This document shows positions 7,604-16,974 of a stretch of DNA of 45,359 nt, one piece after another. The notes beneath the pieces are model-generated. The model was not told the origin of the DNA, searched no databases, and saw only the letters and a list, made by a program, of their open reading frames with translations. The stretch lies in the NCBI GenBank assembly GCA_019748095.1, contig JAIEQA010000043.1:1-45359 (forward strand), written 5' to 3'. Within the stretch, counting starts at the first letter, position 1. Each line of letters starts with the position of its first letter. Made by a program: the position numbers and the translations under genes. Source of the stretch: Caulobacteraceae bacterium. Lineage in GTDB: Bacteria > Pseudomonadota > Alphaproteobacteria > Caulobacterales > Caulobacteraceae.

Positions 7604-8356
7604 GTGGCCCCTGGACCGGTCACCCTTCTGGGCCATGGCCGGCTCGGCTCGGCCATGGCCGAGGGCTGGCGTCTGACGGGAACGGTGGAGGACCTGACCG
7701 TCCTGACCCGCACAGACCCACCCGTCTGCCCGGCCGGGACCCGGGTGCTTGTGATTGCGGTCAAGCCCGGGGTCTGGGCCGAGGCGGTCGCGCCCTTGGG
7801 CACCAGCCTGCCGCCGGACGCTGTCGTCCTGTCGGTGATGGCCGGAGTTCGTGCCGTCGACCTCGCCGGTGCCCTGCCCGGGCGTCCGGTGGTGCGGGTC
7901 ATGCCGACCACAGCGGTGGCCCAGGCCCGGGGCGTCGCGGCCGTCTGGTCCGCCGACCCCGAAGCGCGGACCATCGCCCACAGCCTGTTCGGCCCGGTCG
8001 CGGACACGGTCGATCTGGCCGAGGAAACCCTGATGGACGCGGCCACCGCCGTCGCCGGCTCCGCTCCGGCCTTCTTCTATGCCCTCGCCAATGCCCTTGC
8101 AGACGCGGGGATCGCCGCCGGACTGTCACCGGATGCGGCCGCCCGTCTCACACGCGGGGCCCTGCGTTCTGCCGGCTCGGGCGCGGAAACGGATCTGCCG
8201 ATCGAGGCCTTGATCGCCCGCATTGCCTCACCGGGCGGCACGACCCGCGCCGGCCTCGACGCCCTGCAGGCCGCCGGCCTCGACCTTGCGGCGCAGGCCG
8301 CCGTCGAAGCCGCCGTCGCCCGGGCGAGGATCTTAGCGGGAGACCAGCCGGCCTGA
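7604..8356 (+). CDS. proC: Pyrroline-5-carboxylate reductase
   Basis: 250 residues from GTG 7604, one base after the YbjN stop. Reduces 1-pyrroline-5-carboxylate to L-proline with NAD(P)H, the last step of proline synthesis. The dinucleotide-binding motif is at the very N-terminus (LLGHGRLGSAM), followed by VIAVKP, VMPTTAVAQARG, and the C-terminal signature region GSAPAFFYALANALADAG, RLTRGALRSAG, SPGGTTRAGLDAL. All are family hallmarks. The longer open frame upstream of 7604 overlaps ybjN and is rejected. The 3' end overlaps the next, convergent gene by 24 bases. Confidence 0.93.
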   Translation: MAPGPVTLLGHGRLGSAMAEGWRLTGTVEDLTVLTRTDPPVCPAGTRVLVIAVKPGVWAEAVAPLGTSLPPDAVVLSVMAGVRAVDLAGALPGRPVVRVMPTTAVAQARGVAAVWSADPEARTIAHSLFGPVADTVDLAEETLMDAATAVAGSAPAFFYALANALADAGIAAGLSPDAAARLTRGALRSAGSGAETDLPIEALIARIASPGGTTRAGLDALQAAGLDLAAQAAVEAAVARARILAGDQPA

Positions 8357-8824
8357 CGCCAGTCGACCGGCCAGCCGGTCATAGGCCCGCTCGGCGTCGA
8401 ACCAGGTCGAATAGCTGTAAACCTCGGCAATCGAGGTCGAGTAGTGGCTGTACCGGACAGGCCGCCGCTCGCCGTCGGCCGTGATGACTTCCCCTTCGAT
8501 GGTCGCTCCGCCGATCGAGCGGCTGTCGATCACCGACAGACCGGGCCGGTCCACCGCCTGCTGGAAGGTGGGCCGGTTGGGCTTCAGCTCGGTCACGACC
8601 AGATTGACTTCGGCTCCGTCGAAAGTTCCGCTACGGGCCAGTTCGCGCTCGACCGTCGTCTGCAGCAGCGCCATCTGACGATCCACGTCGCGCTGGCCCA
8701 GATCCTCAACCTTTTCGGCAAGTTCACTGCCGAGGGTCACGATGACGCGCGGAGCCTGTGCAAGGGACGGGAAGGCCAGGGCCGAGGCCATGGCCAGGGG
8801 AACGATGAGGGCGAGCGGGCGCAT
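8333..8824 (-). CDS. Secreted protein of unknown function
   Basis: 163 residues with a signal peptide (MRPLALIVPLAMASALAFPSLAQA) and a predicted cut after AQA. The mature part holds a conserved-looking segment on L-rich helices (VEDLGQRDVDRQMALLQTTV), GAEVNLVVTELKPNRPTFQQ, and a C-terminal region with repeated Tyr/Ser (YSHYSTSIAEVYSYSTW). I do not recognise a named domain; the layout suggests a periplasmic or outer-membrane-associated protein. Its last 24 bases overlap the end of proC on the opposite strand. The ATG at 8824 starts the signal peptide directly. Confidence 0.7.
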   Translation of the reverse strand: MRPLALIVPLAMASALAFPSLAQAPRVIVTLGSELAEKVEDLGQRDVDRQMALLQTTVERELARSGTFDGAEVNLVVTELKPNRPTFQQAVDRPGLSVIDSRSIGGATIEGEVITADGERRPVRYSHYSTSIAEVYSYSTWFDAERAYDRLAGRLASGRLVSR

Positions 8825-8907
8825 GTTGATCTCCGATGATCCCTGTCGCTGGAAAGATGCGCCCGGCCTCGCCTTTTCGCCAGTGCCGTGCGCGCGAATG
8901 TGAACGG

Positions 8908-10251
8908 CTAACCGGGCAGCCGGATCAGAGCCCGCAGTCCGCCCAGGTCACTGCGGGCCAGGGTGATGTCGCCGCCATGGCCGCGGGCCACATCGCGGGC
9001 AATGGCCAGTCCCAGCCCGACGCCCTTCCGGTTCTGGTTCCGACTTTCGTCGAGGCGGCCAAAGGGGCGGAACGCCTCCTCATGCATGTCTTCCGGGATG
9101 CCGGGACCGTCGTCCTCCACCACGATCTCGAAGCCGCCTGAAGTCAGGGCTCGGGCCGACAGGCGGACGTGTTCGCCATGGGCGGCGGCGTTGCCGGCCA
9201 GATTGGTCAGGGCTCGCTTGAAGGCCAGAGGTCTCAACGACGCGGTCAGGGTCGGTGGGGCCGCGATCTCGACCTCGGCGCCTGCCCGTTTCACGTCCTC
9301 GCCGGCCGCCTGCAGCAGGGCAGACACATCGACCGGCTGGGGTGTTTCCCCCGCCTCACCGCGGGCGAAGGCGAGGTATTCGTCGATCATATGCTCCATC
9401 TCGTCCAGGTCGCCCTTCATCGCCGCCGCCCGCTTGAACGGCGGAGCCAGAGCCAGTTCCAGCCGAAGACGGGTGAGGGGGGTCCGCAGATCATGGCTGA
9501 CCGAGGCGAGCAGCGCGGTCCGCTGTTCGATGTGGCGCTGGATCCGGTCGCGCATGGCGAGGAAGGCGACTGCCGCCTGACGCACCTCACGCGCGCCATG
9601 CGGCTTGAACCGCACCGAGGTTTCGCCCCGGCCAAACGCTTCTGCCGCCTCCGCCAACCGCTCGATCGCCCGGACCTGGTTGCGGATGAACAGGATGGCG
9701 ACTCCCATCAGCAGGACCGTCGCCACCGTCAGCCACAGCACGAAGATGTGGGCCTGGGTCGCCACGGCCCGTTCGCGCGGAGCGATGATCCGCAGGACGC
9801 CCTGTGGTTGCTGCACCTGGATATCGACATAGGCGGGATAGCGCGTGGTATCGAACCAGAACGGCTGATCAAGGCGGCTGGCCAGTGCCGCCTCCAGAGT
9901 CCGGTCCACGACGCCGATCGGGCCGCGCCGACGTTCTGCCGGCAGGGTCTCGCCCGGCCGCAGGGCGATCGACAACTGCATGGACCGCTCGCCCCGATCG
10001 GCGATGACCGCCAGACCGGCCGCCGATGGTTCGTCACGATAGCTTTCGGCCGCCCAGGCCACATCCCCGGCCAGCCCTTCTGACAGTCTGGCGGTCACGG
10101 TGCGCCAGTGCATGTCGAAAAACGCCCATGTCACCGCCCCCTGCATGATCAGGATCGGCAGGACGATGATCAGCAGAGACCGTCCCCACAGCGACGTCGG
10201 CAGCTGTCGCTTCAGCACGCGGGCCAGGACGGGGAAGGGCAGGCGCCTCAT
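8908..10251 (-). CDS. Sensor histidine kinase, EnvZ type
   Basis: 447 residues. Layout: N-terminal transmembrane helix (SLLIIVLPILIMQGAVTWAF), a periplasmic domain to about residue 165, a second helix (FVLWLTVATVLLMGVAILFI), HAMP linker (RAIERLAEAAEAFGRGETS), H-box VSHDLRTPLTRLRLELAL with the phospho-accepting His, N-box NLAGNAAAHGE, G1 DDGPGIPED and G2 GVGLGLAI. All catalytic boxes are intact. It is coupled to the upstream OmpR-type regulator by a TGATG overlap at 10249-10253, so the two form a cognate pair. The signal is unknown; resemblance to EnvZ/OmpR of alphaproteobacteria suggests envelope or osmotic sensing, which is an inference. Confidence 0.93.
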   Translation of the reverse strand: MRRLPFPVLARVLKRQLPTSLWGRSLLIIVLPILIMQGAVTWAFFDMHWRTVTARLSEGLAGDVAWAAESYRDEPSAAGLAVIADRGERSMQLSIALRPGETLPAERRRGPIGVVDRTLEAALASRLDQPFWFDTTRYPAYVDIQVQQPQGVLRIIAPRERAVATQAHIFVLWLTVATVLLMGVAILFIRNQVRAIERLAEAAEAFGRGETSVRFKPHGAREVRQAAVAFLAMRDRIQRHIEQRTALLASVSHDLRTPLTRLRLELALAPPFKRAAAMKGDLDEMEHMIDEYLAFARGEAGETPQPVDVSALLQAAGEDVKRAGAEVEIAAPPTLTASLRPLAFKRALTNLAGNAAAHGEHVRLSARALTSGGFEIVVEDDGPGIPEDMHEEAFRPFGRLDESRNQNRKGVGLGLAIARDVARGHGGDITLARSDLGGLRALIRLPG

Positions 10252-10970
10252 CAGTCCGGTGCCAGCATATACCCCACGCCCCGCACCGTCTGGAGGTAAC
10301 GCGGGTTCTTCGGGTCCGCCTCCAGCTTGCGCCGCAGCCGGGTCACCTGGACATCCACCGCCCGTCCCGTGATGTCGGCTGTGTCGGGCGACAGGTCCAT
10401 CCGTTCGACGGGGGCGTGAGCGTGCAATGCCAGCGTCTTGAGCAATTGTGCCTCGGCCTCGGTCAATCGCATCGGTGCGCCGTCGCGGGTCAGCTCCAGC
10501 CGTTCGAGGTCGAACATGGCGGTCCCCAGCCGGATCTCTCGTGGCATGATCGGCTTGACCCCGGTGCGACGCAGGATCGCATCAATCCTCAGCGCCAGCT
10601 CGCGCGGATCAAAGGGTTTGGACATGTAGTCGTCTGCCCCCCGCGACAGGCCGTCGATGCGGTCCGAAGCCTCGCCCCGGGCCGTCAGAAGCAGCACGGG
10701 TGTCTTCGACAACTGGGCCTTGGACCGGACCCAGGTGGTCAGCTCCAGCCCCGTTTCGCCCGGCATCATCACGTCCAGCACGACCAGATCGAACTCGATC
10801 AACTCCATCAGCCGCCGCGCCGCCGCCGCGTGGGCGGCCCCGGTCACACGATAGCCTTCGCGGGCCAGATACTCTTTCAGCAGCTCGCGGATCCGGTCGT
10901 CGTCGTCGACTATCAGAAGGTGACGGCCCACACCGGCACCCGCCACGGGGCCTGACCGGCCGGCGCTCAC
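10251..10970 (-). CDS. OmpR-family response regulator
   Basis: 239 residues from a GTG at 10970. Receiver domain: acidic cluster LIVDDDDRI, phospho-acceptor in VVLDVMMPGETG, conserved Thr in LLLTARG, Lys in DYMSKPFDP. C-terminal winged helix (Trans_reg_C): RLTEAEAQLLKTLA, DITGRAVDVQVTRLRRKLE, YLQTVRGVGYML. It activates or represses transcription when phosphorylated by the kinase encoded immediately downstream. A second GTG near the receiver domain (VGRHLLIVDD) could also be the start, since the first 15 residues are Gly/Ala-rich and unlike the family. The gene is divergent from ilvE with 82 bases between starts. Confidence 0.93.
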   Translation of the reverse strand: MSAGRSGPVAGAGVGRHLLIVDDDDRIRELLKEYLAREGYRVTGAAHAAAARRLMELIEFDLVVLDVMMPGETGLELTTWVRSKAQLSKTPVLLLTARGEASDRIDGLSRGADDYMSKPFDPRELALRIDAILRRTGVKPIMPREIRLGTAMFDLERLELTRDGAPMRLTEAEAQLLKTLALHAHAPVERMDLSPDTADITGRAVDVQVTRLRRKLEADPKNPRYLQTVRGVGYMLAPD

Positions 10971-10994
10971 GCGAATATTCCCGGATGCGCGACG

Positions 10995-11023
10995 TTGACC
11001 TCGGGCGCTTCGGGCGTTCTAAC
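10995..11023 (+). promoter_or_regulatory. Candidate housekeeping promoter of ilvE
   Basis: TTGACC (10995-11000) and TCTAAC (11018-11023) are separated by exactly 17 bases, a good match to the -35 and a fair one to the -10 of the main sigma factor. The predicted start would leave a leader of about 20 bases containing the AGGAGA ribosome site before ATG 11053. Confidence 0.5.
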
Positions 11024-11052
11024 CGGGAAATCTGCGCAGGAGACGTTGTTCA

Positions 11053-11931
11053 ATGGCCTTGGTTCCTTTCGACGATCGTGACGGCTGGATCTGGATGGAT
11101 GGCGATTTCGTGCCCTGGCGGGAAGCGAAAACGCACGTTCTGACCCATGCCCTGCATTACGGCTCGTCGGTGTTCGAGGGTGAGCGTATGTATGGCGGGG
11201 AAATCTTCAAGCTGACAGAGCATTCCGAGCGTCTGGCCCGTTCTGCGAACCTGCTGGATTTCGAACTGCCCTACAGCGTGGCCGAGATCGATCAGGCCTG
11301 CAAGGACACCTGCGCCCGTATGGGTATGGAAGACGCCTACGTCCGCCCCCTGGCCTATCTCGGGCCGGAGCAGGTCAGCGTCTCGGCCCTGAACAACAAG
11401 GTCCACGTCGCCATCGCGGTCTGGGACTGGCCCAGCTATTTCGATCCCGAGATCAAGCGCAAGGGCATTCGGCTTGAGTGGGCCAAATGGCGCCGCCCCG
11501 ATCCTTTGACCGCCCCGACCACGGCCAAGGCCTCGGGCCTGTACATGATCTGCACCATGTCCAAGAACGCGGCCGAGAAGCGCGGCTACTCCGACGCCAT
11601 GATGCTGGACTGGCGCGGTTATGTCGCCGAGGCGACCGGGGCCAATGTCTTCTTTGTCCAGGATGGGGTGATCCACACCCCGGACGTGACTCACATCCTG
11701 AACGGCATCACGCGCCAGACCGTGATCGATCTGGCCAGGGCCAGGGGCATCGAGGTCGTCGTTCGCCACATCCGCCCGGAAGAACTCTCGACCTTCTCCG
11801 AGTGCTTCCTGACGGGGTCCGCCGCCGAGGTCACGCCCGTCAGCGAGATCGGCGAGTACCGGTTCACCCCGGGCGATCTCAGCCTCGGTCTGATGGAGGC
11901 CTATGGCCGTCTGGTCCGCCGTCAGGCCTGA
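11053..11931 (+). CDS. ilvE: Branched-chain amino acid aminotransferase
   Basis: 292 residues, PLP enzyme of fold type IV. Interconverts Leu, Ile, Val and their 2-keto acids with 2-oxoglutarate/glutamate. Seen: the N-terminal IWMDGDFVPWREAKTHVLTH, HYGSSVFEGERMY, RPLAYLG, the PLP-Lys region ASGLYMICTMSKNAAEKRGY, EATGANVFFV, TPDVTHILNGITRQTVI, and FLTGSAAEVTPV near the C-terminus. Length is normal. AGGAGA lies upstream of the start. A strong hairpin follows the stop, after which the biotin genes begin on the same strand. D-amino acid transaminase is the nearest alternative, but the substrate-loop residues favour IlvE. Confidence 0.93.
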   Translation: MALVPFDDRDGWIWMDGDFVPWREAKTHVLTHALHYGSSVFEGERMYGGEIFKLTEHSERLARSANLLDFELPYSVAEIDQACKDTCARMGMEDAYVRPLAYLGPEQVSVSALNNKVHVAIAVWDWPSYFDPEIKRKGIRLEWAKWRRPDPLTAPTTAKASGLYMICTMSKNAAEKRGYSDAMMLDWRGYVAEATGANVFFVQDGVIHTPDVTHILNGITRQTVIDLARARGIEVVVRHIRPEELSTFSECFLTGSAAEVTPVSEIGEYRFTPGDLSLGLMEAYGRLVRRQA

Positions 11932-11938
11932 CCCTCGA

Positions 11939-13111
11939 ATGGCCGAAGGGACCCGGGGGCCGGCCAGCGTGGCCGGCCCCTTCCGGCTTGACCGGCATCG
12001 TGTGCATCTGGATGGCCTCGCCGCCATGGGCCGCCTGAGGGCGCTTGCCTCTCGCCGGGGTATAGATTTCGCCTCGAATGACTATCTGGGCCTTGCCGGC
12101 TCGGCCGACCTGGGATCAGCGGTAGCTGGCGCGCTCGCGCGCGGCGTGCCGGTCGGGTCGGGCGGATCGCGCCTTTTGCGCGGCAACCACCCGGAACACG
12201 AAGCGCTGGAAGCCGAGGCGGCGGCGGCGTTCGGTGCGGGTGCGGCGCTGTATTTCTCCAGCGGCTATGCCGCCAACGCCGCCCTGCTGGCGACCCTGCC
12301 CCAGACCGGCGATCTGGTCATTCACGACGCCCTGATCCACGCCAGCGCCCATGAAGGGATGCGGCTGGGACGCGCGGCGACGATCGGTGTCACACACAAC
12401 GATACGGGCGCGTTTGAGGCGGCCATTGCCGACTGGCGTGCGTCCGGCGGCACCGGCCGGATCTGGATTGCGATCGAAAGCCTGTACAGCATGGACGGCG
12501 ACCGCGCTCCACTGGACGATCTGGCGGCGCTGGCCGACCGGCACGACGCCTTCCTGCTGATTGACGAGGCCCATGCGACGGGCGTGTTCGGGCCCGGTGG
12601 ACGCGGTCTGGCCGCCCATCTGGAAGGGCGAGAGAACGTCATCACCCTGCGGACCTGCGGCAAGGCCATGGGCTGTGAGGGGGCTCTGGTCTGCGGCGAT
12701 CCGACGGTGATCGATTTTCTGGTCAATCGCGGTCGTGGTTTCATCTTTTCGACGGCACCATCCCCGCTGATGGCGGCCGCCTGTCGCGCGGCACTGGGTT
12801 TGATGCAGGACGACGGCCTGCGCACCCGGATGGACGCCCTCATTGCCGGGACCGGTCGTCTGTTCGCCGACCGGCTCGGCGTCGCCCCGACCGGATCACA
12901 GATCATCCCCGTCATCCTGGGCGAGGACGTCCGGACCATGAGGGTGGCCGCCGCCCTTCAGCAGCAGGGGTTCGATGTGCGTGGCATCCGTCCGCCCACC
13001 GTGCCGGCCGGGACCGCCCGACTTCGCATCTCCCTTACCCTCAATGTCGATTTGACCGAGGTTGAGGCCTTGGTCGCCGCCCTCGAACCCCTGCTGGAGG
13101 CCGCCGGATGA
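11939..13111 (+). CDS. bioF: 8-amino-7-oxononanoate synthase
   Basis: 390 residues if started at ATG 11939. Condenses pimeloyl-ACP/CoA with L-alanine in biotin synthesis. Motifs: [81 protein letters not shown], and the PLP lysine in [14 protein letters not shown]. The start is uncertain: ATG 11939 would put a strong hairpin (11956-11980) inside codons 6-14; GTG 12002 and ATG 12026 are alternatives, none with a clear ribosome site. The segment [20 protein letters not shown] looks like the family's N-terminal helix and argues for a start upstream of 12002. Overlaps bioD by ATGA. Confidence 0.9.
   Translation: MAEGTRGPASVAGPFRLDRHRVHLDGLAAMGRLRALASRRGIDFASNDYLGLAGSADLGSAVAGALARGVPVGSGGSRLLRGNHPEHEALEAEAAAAFGAGAALYFSSGYAANAALLATLPQTGDLVIHDALIHASAHEGMRLGRAATIGVTHNDTGAFEAAIADWRASGGTGRIWIAIESLYSMDGDRAPLDDLAALADRHDAFLLIDEAHATGVFGPGGRGLAAHLEGRENVITLRTCGKAMGCEGALVCGDPTVIDFLVNRGRGFIFSTAPSPLMAAACRAALGLMQDDGLRTRMDALIAGTGRLFADRLGVAPTGSQIIPVILGEDVRTMRVAAALQQQGFDVRGIRPPTVPAGTARLRISLTLNVDLTEVEALVAALEPLLEAAG
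11956..11980 (+). terminator. Strong GC hairpin between ilvE and bioF
   Basis: GGGGCCGGCCA (11956-11966) pairs perfectly with TGGCCGGCCCC (11970-11980) over a GCG loop, an 11-bp stem. It starts 25 bases after the ilvE stop. The bases after it (TTCCGGCTTG) are only weakly T-rich. It may be an ilvE terminator, an attenuator ahead of the biotin genes, or part of the bioF coding start. Confidence 0.45.
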
Positions 13112-13731
13112 GCCGCTTTGTCGTCACGGGCACCGGGACCGATATCGGCAAGACCGTCTTCTCGGCCGCCCTGACCCGGGCGCTGGACGGCTGCTACTGG
13201 AAACCGGTGCAGTCGGGACTGGACGGAGGTACCGACGCCGAACGGGTCGCCGGCCTGACGGGGCTGTCGCCGGACCGGATCCTGGCCGAGGTCTGGCGGC
13301 TGGAGACCCCGGCTTCTCCGCACCACGCGGCTGACCTCGACGGGGTGCGGATCGATGCCGATGCCCTGAACCCGCCGGCCTGCGCGCGTCCGCTTGTGAT
13401 CGAGGGGGCAGGCGGGGCCCTGGTGCCGCTGAACCATGACGTCCTGTACGCCGATGTCTTCGCACGCTGGGGTCTGCCGGTCGTCGTCTGCGCATCCACC
13501 ACACTGGGCACTATCAACCACAGTCTGTTGACGCTGGAGGCCCTGCGCGCCCGGGGCGTGCCGGTGCTGGGGGTGGCCTTCATAGGTCCGGCGAACGAAA
13601 GCTCGGAGGCCGCCATTGCGCGGTTTGGCAAGGTGAAGCGACTGGGCCGGCTGCCCTGGCTGGCCCCGCTGACGCCCGACTCCCTGTCCCATGCCTTTGC
13701 GGCAGGGTTCGATCCGGGCGATTTCGCGTGA
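13108..13731 (+). CDS. bioD: Dethiobiotin synthetase
   Basis: 207 residues. ATP-dependent carboxylation and ring closure of 7,8-diaminopelargonate to dethiobiotin. The Walker A-like loop [17 protein letters not shown] is at the N-terminus, then the substrate Lys region [14 protein letters not shown], and [13 protein letters not shown]. The start overlaps the bioF stop (ATGA, 13108-13111) and the end overlaps the bioA start (GTGA, 13728-13731), so the three genes are translationally coupled. Slightly shorter than E. coli BioD. Cytoplasmic. Confidence 0.93.
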   Translation: MSRFVVTGTGTDIGKTVFSAALTRALDGCYWKPVQSGLDGGTDAERVAGLTGLSPDRILAEVWRLETPASPHHAADLDGVRIDADALNPPACARPLVIEGAGGALVPLNHDVLYADVFARWGLPVVVCASTTLGTINHSLLTLEALRARGVPVLGVAFIGPANESSEAAIARFGKVKRLGRLPWLAPLTPDSLSHAFAAGFDPGDFA

Positions 13732-14996
13732 GTCCGGTCTGGCATCCGTTCACCCAGCATGGCCTCAACGAGCCGATCCCCCGGGTCGTCCGCACCGAAG
13801 GGGCTGCGTTGCATACGGACGATGGTCGCCGGGTGATCGATGCCATCTCCAGCTGGTGGGTCATCACCCACGGCCACAACCACCCCCGCCTGCGGGCCGC
13901 GATCCAGCGGGCGGCCGAGGATTTTGACCAGATCATCTTCGCCGGCTGGACCCATGAACCGGCCGAGACCCTGGCGCGCGGCCTGATCGAGATCACCCCC
14001 GAGCCGCTGCAGCACGTCTTCTATTCCGACAGTGGATCGACGGCGGTCGAGGTGGCGCTGAAGATGGCGCTGGGCTTCTGGGCCAACACCGGCCGGCCGC
14101 GCCACCGCATCGTGGTGATGCGCAACAGCTATCACGGTGACACCATCGGGGCGATGTCAGTGGGCGAGCGCGGGGTGTTCAACCAGGCCTATTCGCCCCT
14201 CCTGTTTGATGTCGCCGCCATTCCCTTCCCCGCCGCCGGGGCAGAACAGGCCAGTCTCGACGCCCTCGACGACCTTTGCCGGCAGGAACCGAAACCCGCC
14301 GCCTTCATCGTCGAGCCTCTGATCCTCGGCGCGGGCGGCATGCTGATGTACTCGGCCGACACCCTTCGGTCGTTTGCGGAGATCTGTGCGCGTCACGGCG
14401 TGCTGTTCATCGCCGACGAGGTCATGACCGGTTGGGGCCGGACGGGGACGCTGTTCGCCTGCGAACAGGCCGGGGTCTCGCCTGACATCCTGTGTCTGTC
14501 CAAAGGCCTGACCGGCGGGGCCCTGCCGCTGGCCGTGACCCTCGCAACGTCCGAGATCTTTGAGGCCCACCGCTCCACCGACCGGTCGCGGATGTTCTTC
14601 CATTCCTCCAGCTACACCGCCAACCCCATCGCCTGTGCTGCGGGAGCCGAGAATCTGGCCATCTGGCGCGACGAGCCTGTGCTGGCGCGCATTGACGCCC
14701 TCGGTCAGGCCCAGCAGGCCGGGCTGGACCGGCTGTCCGGTCGACCCGGCCTCAGCGGCGCACGGTGTCTGGGAACGATTGCGGCGATTGATTTCGACGG
14801 AGCCCGGGGCGGCTATCTCTCCGCGCTGGGGCCATGGTTGCTGGGCTATTTCCGCGAGCGGGACCTGCTCGTCCGGCCGCTGGGCGACACTGTCTATGTC
14901 ATGCCGCCCTACTGTATCGACGCTGCTGATCTGGAACGGGTCTGGGACGCAGTGGCCGAGGCCGCCGAGGGCTGGTCCGCACTCTCTCGCCGCTGA
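13728..14996 (+). CDS. bioA: Adenosylmethionine-8-amino-7-oxononanoate aminotransferase
   Basis: 422 residues from GTG 13728. Transfers the amino group of S-adenosylmethionine to 8-amino-7-oxononanoate. Class III aminotransferase motifs: [55 protein letters not shown], the aspartate in [15 protein letters not shown], and the PLP-Lys in [16 protein letters not shown]. Full length and intact. It ends the bioF-bioD-bioA run. bioB, and a bioC/bioH-type pimelate module, are not in this window, so the cluster is partial here. Confidence 0.95.
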   Translation: MSPVWHPFTQHGLNEPIPRVVRTEGAALHTDDGRRVIDAISSWWVITHGHNHPRLRAAIQRAAEDFDQIIFAGWTHEPAETLARGLIEITPEPLQHVFYSDSGSTAVEVALKMALGFWANTGRPRHRIVVMRNSYHGDTIGAMSVGERGVFNQAYSPLLFDVAAIPFPAAGAEQASLDALDDLCRQEPKPAAFIVEPLILGAGGMLMYSADTLRSFAEICARHGVLFIADEVMTGWGRTGTLFACEQAGVSPDILCLSKGLTGGALPLAVTLATSEIFEAHRSTDRSRMFFHSSSYTANPIACAAGAENLAIWRDEPVLARIDALGQAQQAGLDRLSGRPGLSGARCLGTIAAIDFDGARGGYLSALGPWLLGYFRERDLLVRPLGDTVYVMPPYCIDAADLERVWDAVAEAAEGWSALSRR

Positions 14997-15067
14997 CTGG
15001 CGGGCATCGGCTTGCACCGTGGCCGGACGCCGTGCAGGAAGGCGCAACCCGGGGAGACCAGCCTTTC

Positions 15068-16339
15068 ATGTTCAGCACACTGAACCTTCAGAGCCTTGCG
15101 GGCCTGATTGTCATCGTCGCCGCCTGCTGGTTGCTGTCCGAGAACCGGCGGCTTTTCCCGTGGCGTCTGGCGCTGGGCGCGATCGGCGTCCAGGCCCTCC
15201 TCATCCTCGCCCTGTTCGCCATCCCCGGCTCCCAGGGTGTGCTGGCCGCGGTGACGGGGGCGGTCGATGGTCTGGCCCGGGCCACATCCGAAGGGACGCG
15301 GTTCGTGTTCGGGTTCCTTGCCGGCGGTGATCAGCCCTATGCCGTCACCAACGACGGGGCCCTGTTCACCTTCGCCTTTCAGGTCCTGCCGCTGATCCTC
15401 GTCATCTCCGCGCTTTCGGCTTTGCTGTGGCACTGGAAGATCCTGAAATGGATCACGCTCGGTTTCGGTTTCCTGTTCCAGCGGACCATGGGGCTCGGCG
15501 GGGCCTCTGCGCTGGCGGTCGCGGCCAACATCTTCCTCGGCATGATCGAGAGCCCCATCGTCATCCGCGCCTATCTGGACAAGCTGACCCGGTCCGAGAT
15601 CTTCCTGATGATGGTTGTGGGTCTGGCGACCGTCGCCGGCTCGACCATGGTCGCCTATGCCACCATCCTGTCCGCCGTCTTGCCCAATGCGGCGGGGCAT
15701 GTCCTCGTGGCCTCCATCGTCTCGGCCCCGGCCGGAGTGCTGCTGGCTCGAATCCTCATTCCGGAAAAGCCGGGGGAAGGCGGAGCGGTGGCGGACTACG
15801 GCTCAGCCCTGAAGTATGACTCGGCCGTCGACGCCATCGTCAAAGGCACGGCCGACGGCCTGATGGTGGTCCTGAACATCTCGGCCGTCCTGATCGTGTT
15901 CGTGGCGCTGGTGGCTCTCGTCAACGTCATGATGGGCGGCATCTGGCTGTTCGACGCGCCTGTGACCGTCCAGCGCCTGCTGGGCTGGGTCTTCATGCCC
16001 CTCGCCTGGTTGATCGGGGTGGACTGGGCAGAGGCGGGCCAAGCCGGCTTGCTGCTGGGCGTCAAGCTGACATTGACGGAGTTTGTGGCCTTCATTGAAC
16101 TGGGCAAGGTACCGGCTGGCGAAATGAGCGAGCGGACGCGCATGCTGCTCACCTATGCCCTGTGTGGTTTCGCCAATATCGGTTCGGTCGGGATTACCGT
16201 GACCGGTCTGTCGGTGCTGATCCCCGAGCGCCGCGAGGAAGTGCTCGGCATGGTCTGGAAGGCCCTGTTCGCCGGCTTTCTCGCCACCCTGATGACCGCG
16301 GCAGTTGTCGGGTCCATGCCGGCCTCCATATTCGCCTGA
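15068..16339 (+). CDS. NupC-family concentrative nucleoside transporter
   Basis: 423 residues from ATG 15068, about ten hydrophobic segments. The ATG follows GGGGAG (about 12 bases upstream); an in-frame Met 12 codons earlier is less likely. CNT-family hallmarks are visible: N-terminal LAGLIVIVAACWLLSENRR, VFGFLAGG, FAFQVLPLILVISALSALLW, GGASALAVAANIFLGMIESP, AGSTMVAYATIL, and the C-terminal TYALCGFANIGSVGI signature. It imports nucleosides with a proton or sodium gradient across the inner membrane. It is followed by a GST gene 14 bases on, probably in the same transcript. Confidence 0.93.
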   Translation: MFSTLNLQSLAGLIVIVAACWLLSENRRLFPWRLALGAIGVQALLILALFAIPGSQGVLAAVTGAVDGLARATSEGTRFVFGFLAGGDQPYAVTNDGALFTFAFQVLPLILVISALSALLWHWKILKWITLGFGFLFQRTMGLGGASALAVAANIFLGMIESPIVIRAYLDKLTRSEIFLMMVVGLATVAGSTMVAYATILSAVLPNAAGHVLVASIVSAPAGVLLARILIPEKPGEGGAVADYGSALKYDSAVDAIVKGTADGLMVVLNISAVLIVFVALVALVNVMMGGIWLFDAPVTVQRLLGWVFMPLAWLIGVDWAEAGQAGLLLGVKLTLTEFVAFIELGKVPAGEMSERTRMLLTYALCGFANIGSVGITVTGLSVLIPERREEVLGMVWKALFAGFLATLMTAAVVGSMPASIFA

Positions 16340-16353
16340 ACCGGAGATGATCC

Positions 16354-16974
16354 ATGAAACTGTATGACAGTCACCGCGCGCCCAATCCCCGCCGGGTCCG
16401 CTGGGTCATGGCCGAAAAGGGCATCGAGGACGTGGAGATCGTCCCGGTCGACATCATGTCGGGGGATCACAAGACGGCGGAGTACCGCAACCGCGTCGGC
16501 GTTCCCCACGTTCCAGCGCTGGAGCTGGACGACGGCACGACCATTTCCGAGTCGGTCGCCATCGGCCGCTATCTGGAGTCGATCTATCCGGAGCCCAACC
16601 TGTTCGGCGTGGATGCCCGTGAGCAGGCGATCGTCGAGATGTGGACCCGTCGCTGCGAGTTCTATCTGGCCAATCCGATGATGCTGAACGTGCGGCTCAC
16701 CCATCCGGCACTGGCGGTGCTGGAGGCCACGCCCCAGCCCCAGGTCGCCGAGTTCAACCGGCTGGCGGCCGAGCGGTTCATGAAGACCCTGGACCGCCAT
16801 CTGGCGGACCATCCCTTCATCGCTCTGGACCGGTTTACCATCGCTGACATCGTCGGGGTTGTGGGGCTGGATTTCGCCCGTCTGGTCAAATACCGCCCGC
16901 CGGAGGAGTTCACCCACCTGGCCCGCTGGCTCGACGACTGCCGGGCTCGCCCGGCGGCCAAGGCGGGCATCTGA
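16354..16974 (+). CDS. Glutathione S-transferase family protein
   Basis: 206 residues with the thioredoxin-like N-terminal domain (KLYDSHRAPNPRRVRWVMAE, VPALELDDGTTISESVAIGRYLE, the ESxAI motif binding the glutathione gamma-glutamyl group) and an all-helical C-terminal domain (HPFIALDRFTIADIVGVVGLDFARL, containing the N-capping region). A Ser or Cys at the start of helix 1 (YDSHRAPN) takes the catalytic position. Substrate is unknown. Its stop and that of the convergent thioesterase adjoin within TGATCA at 16972-16977. Confidence 0.9.
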   Translation: MKLYDSHRAPNPRRVRWVMAEKGIEDVEIVPVDIMSGDHKTAEYRNRVGVPHVPALELDDGTTISESVAIGRYLESIYPEPNLFGVDAREQAIVEMWTRRCEFYLANPMMLNVRLTHPALAVLEATPQPQVAEFNRLAAERFMKTLDRHLADHPFIALDRFTIADIVGVVGLDFARLVKYRPPEEFTHLARWLDDCRARPAAKAGI

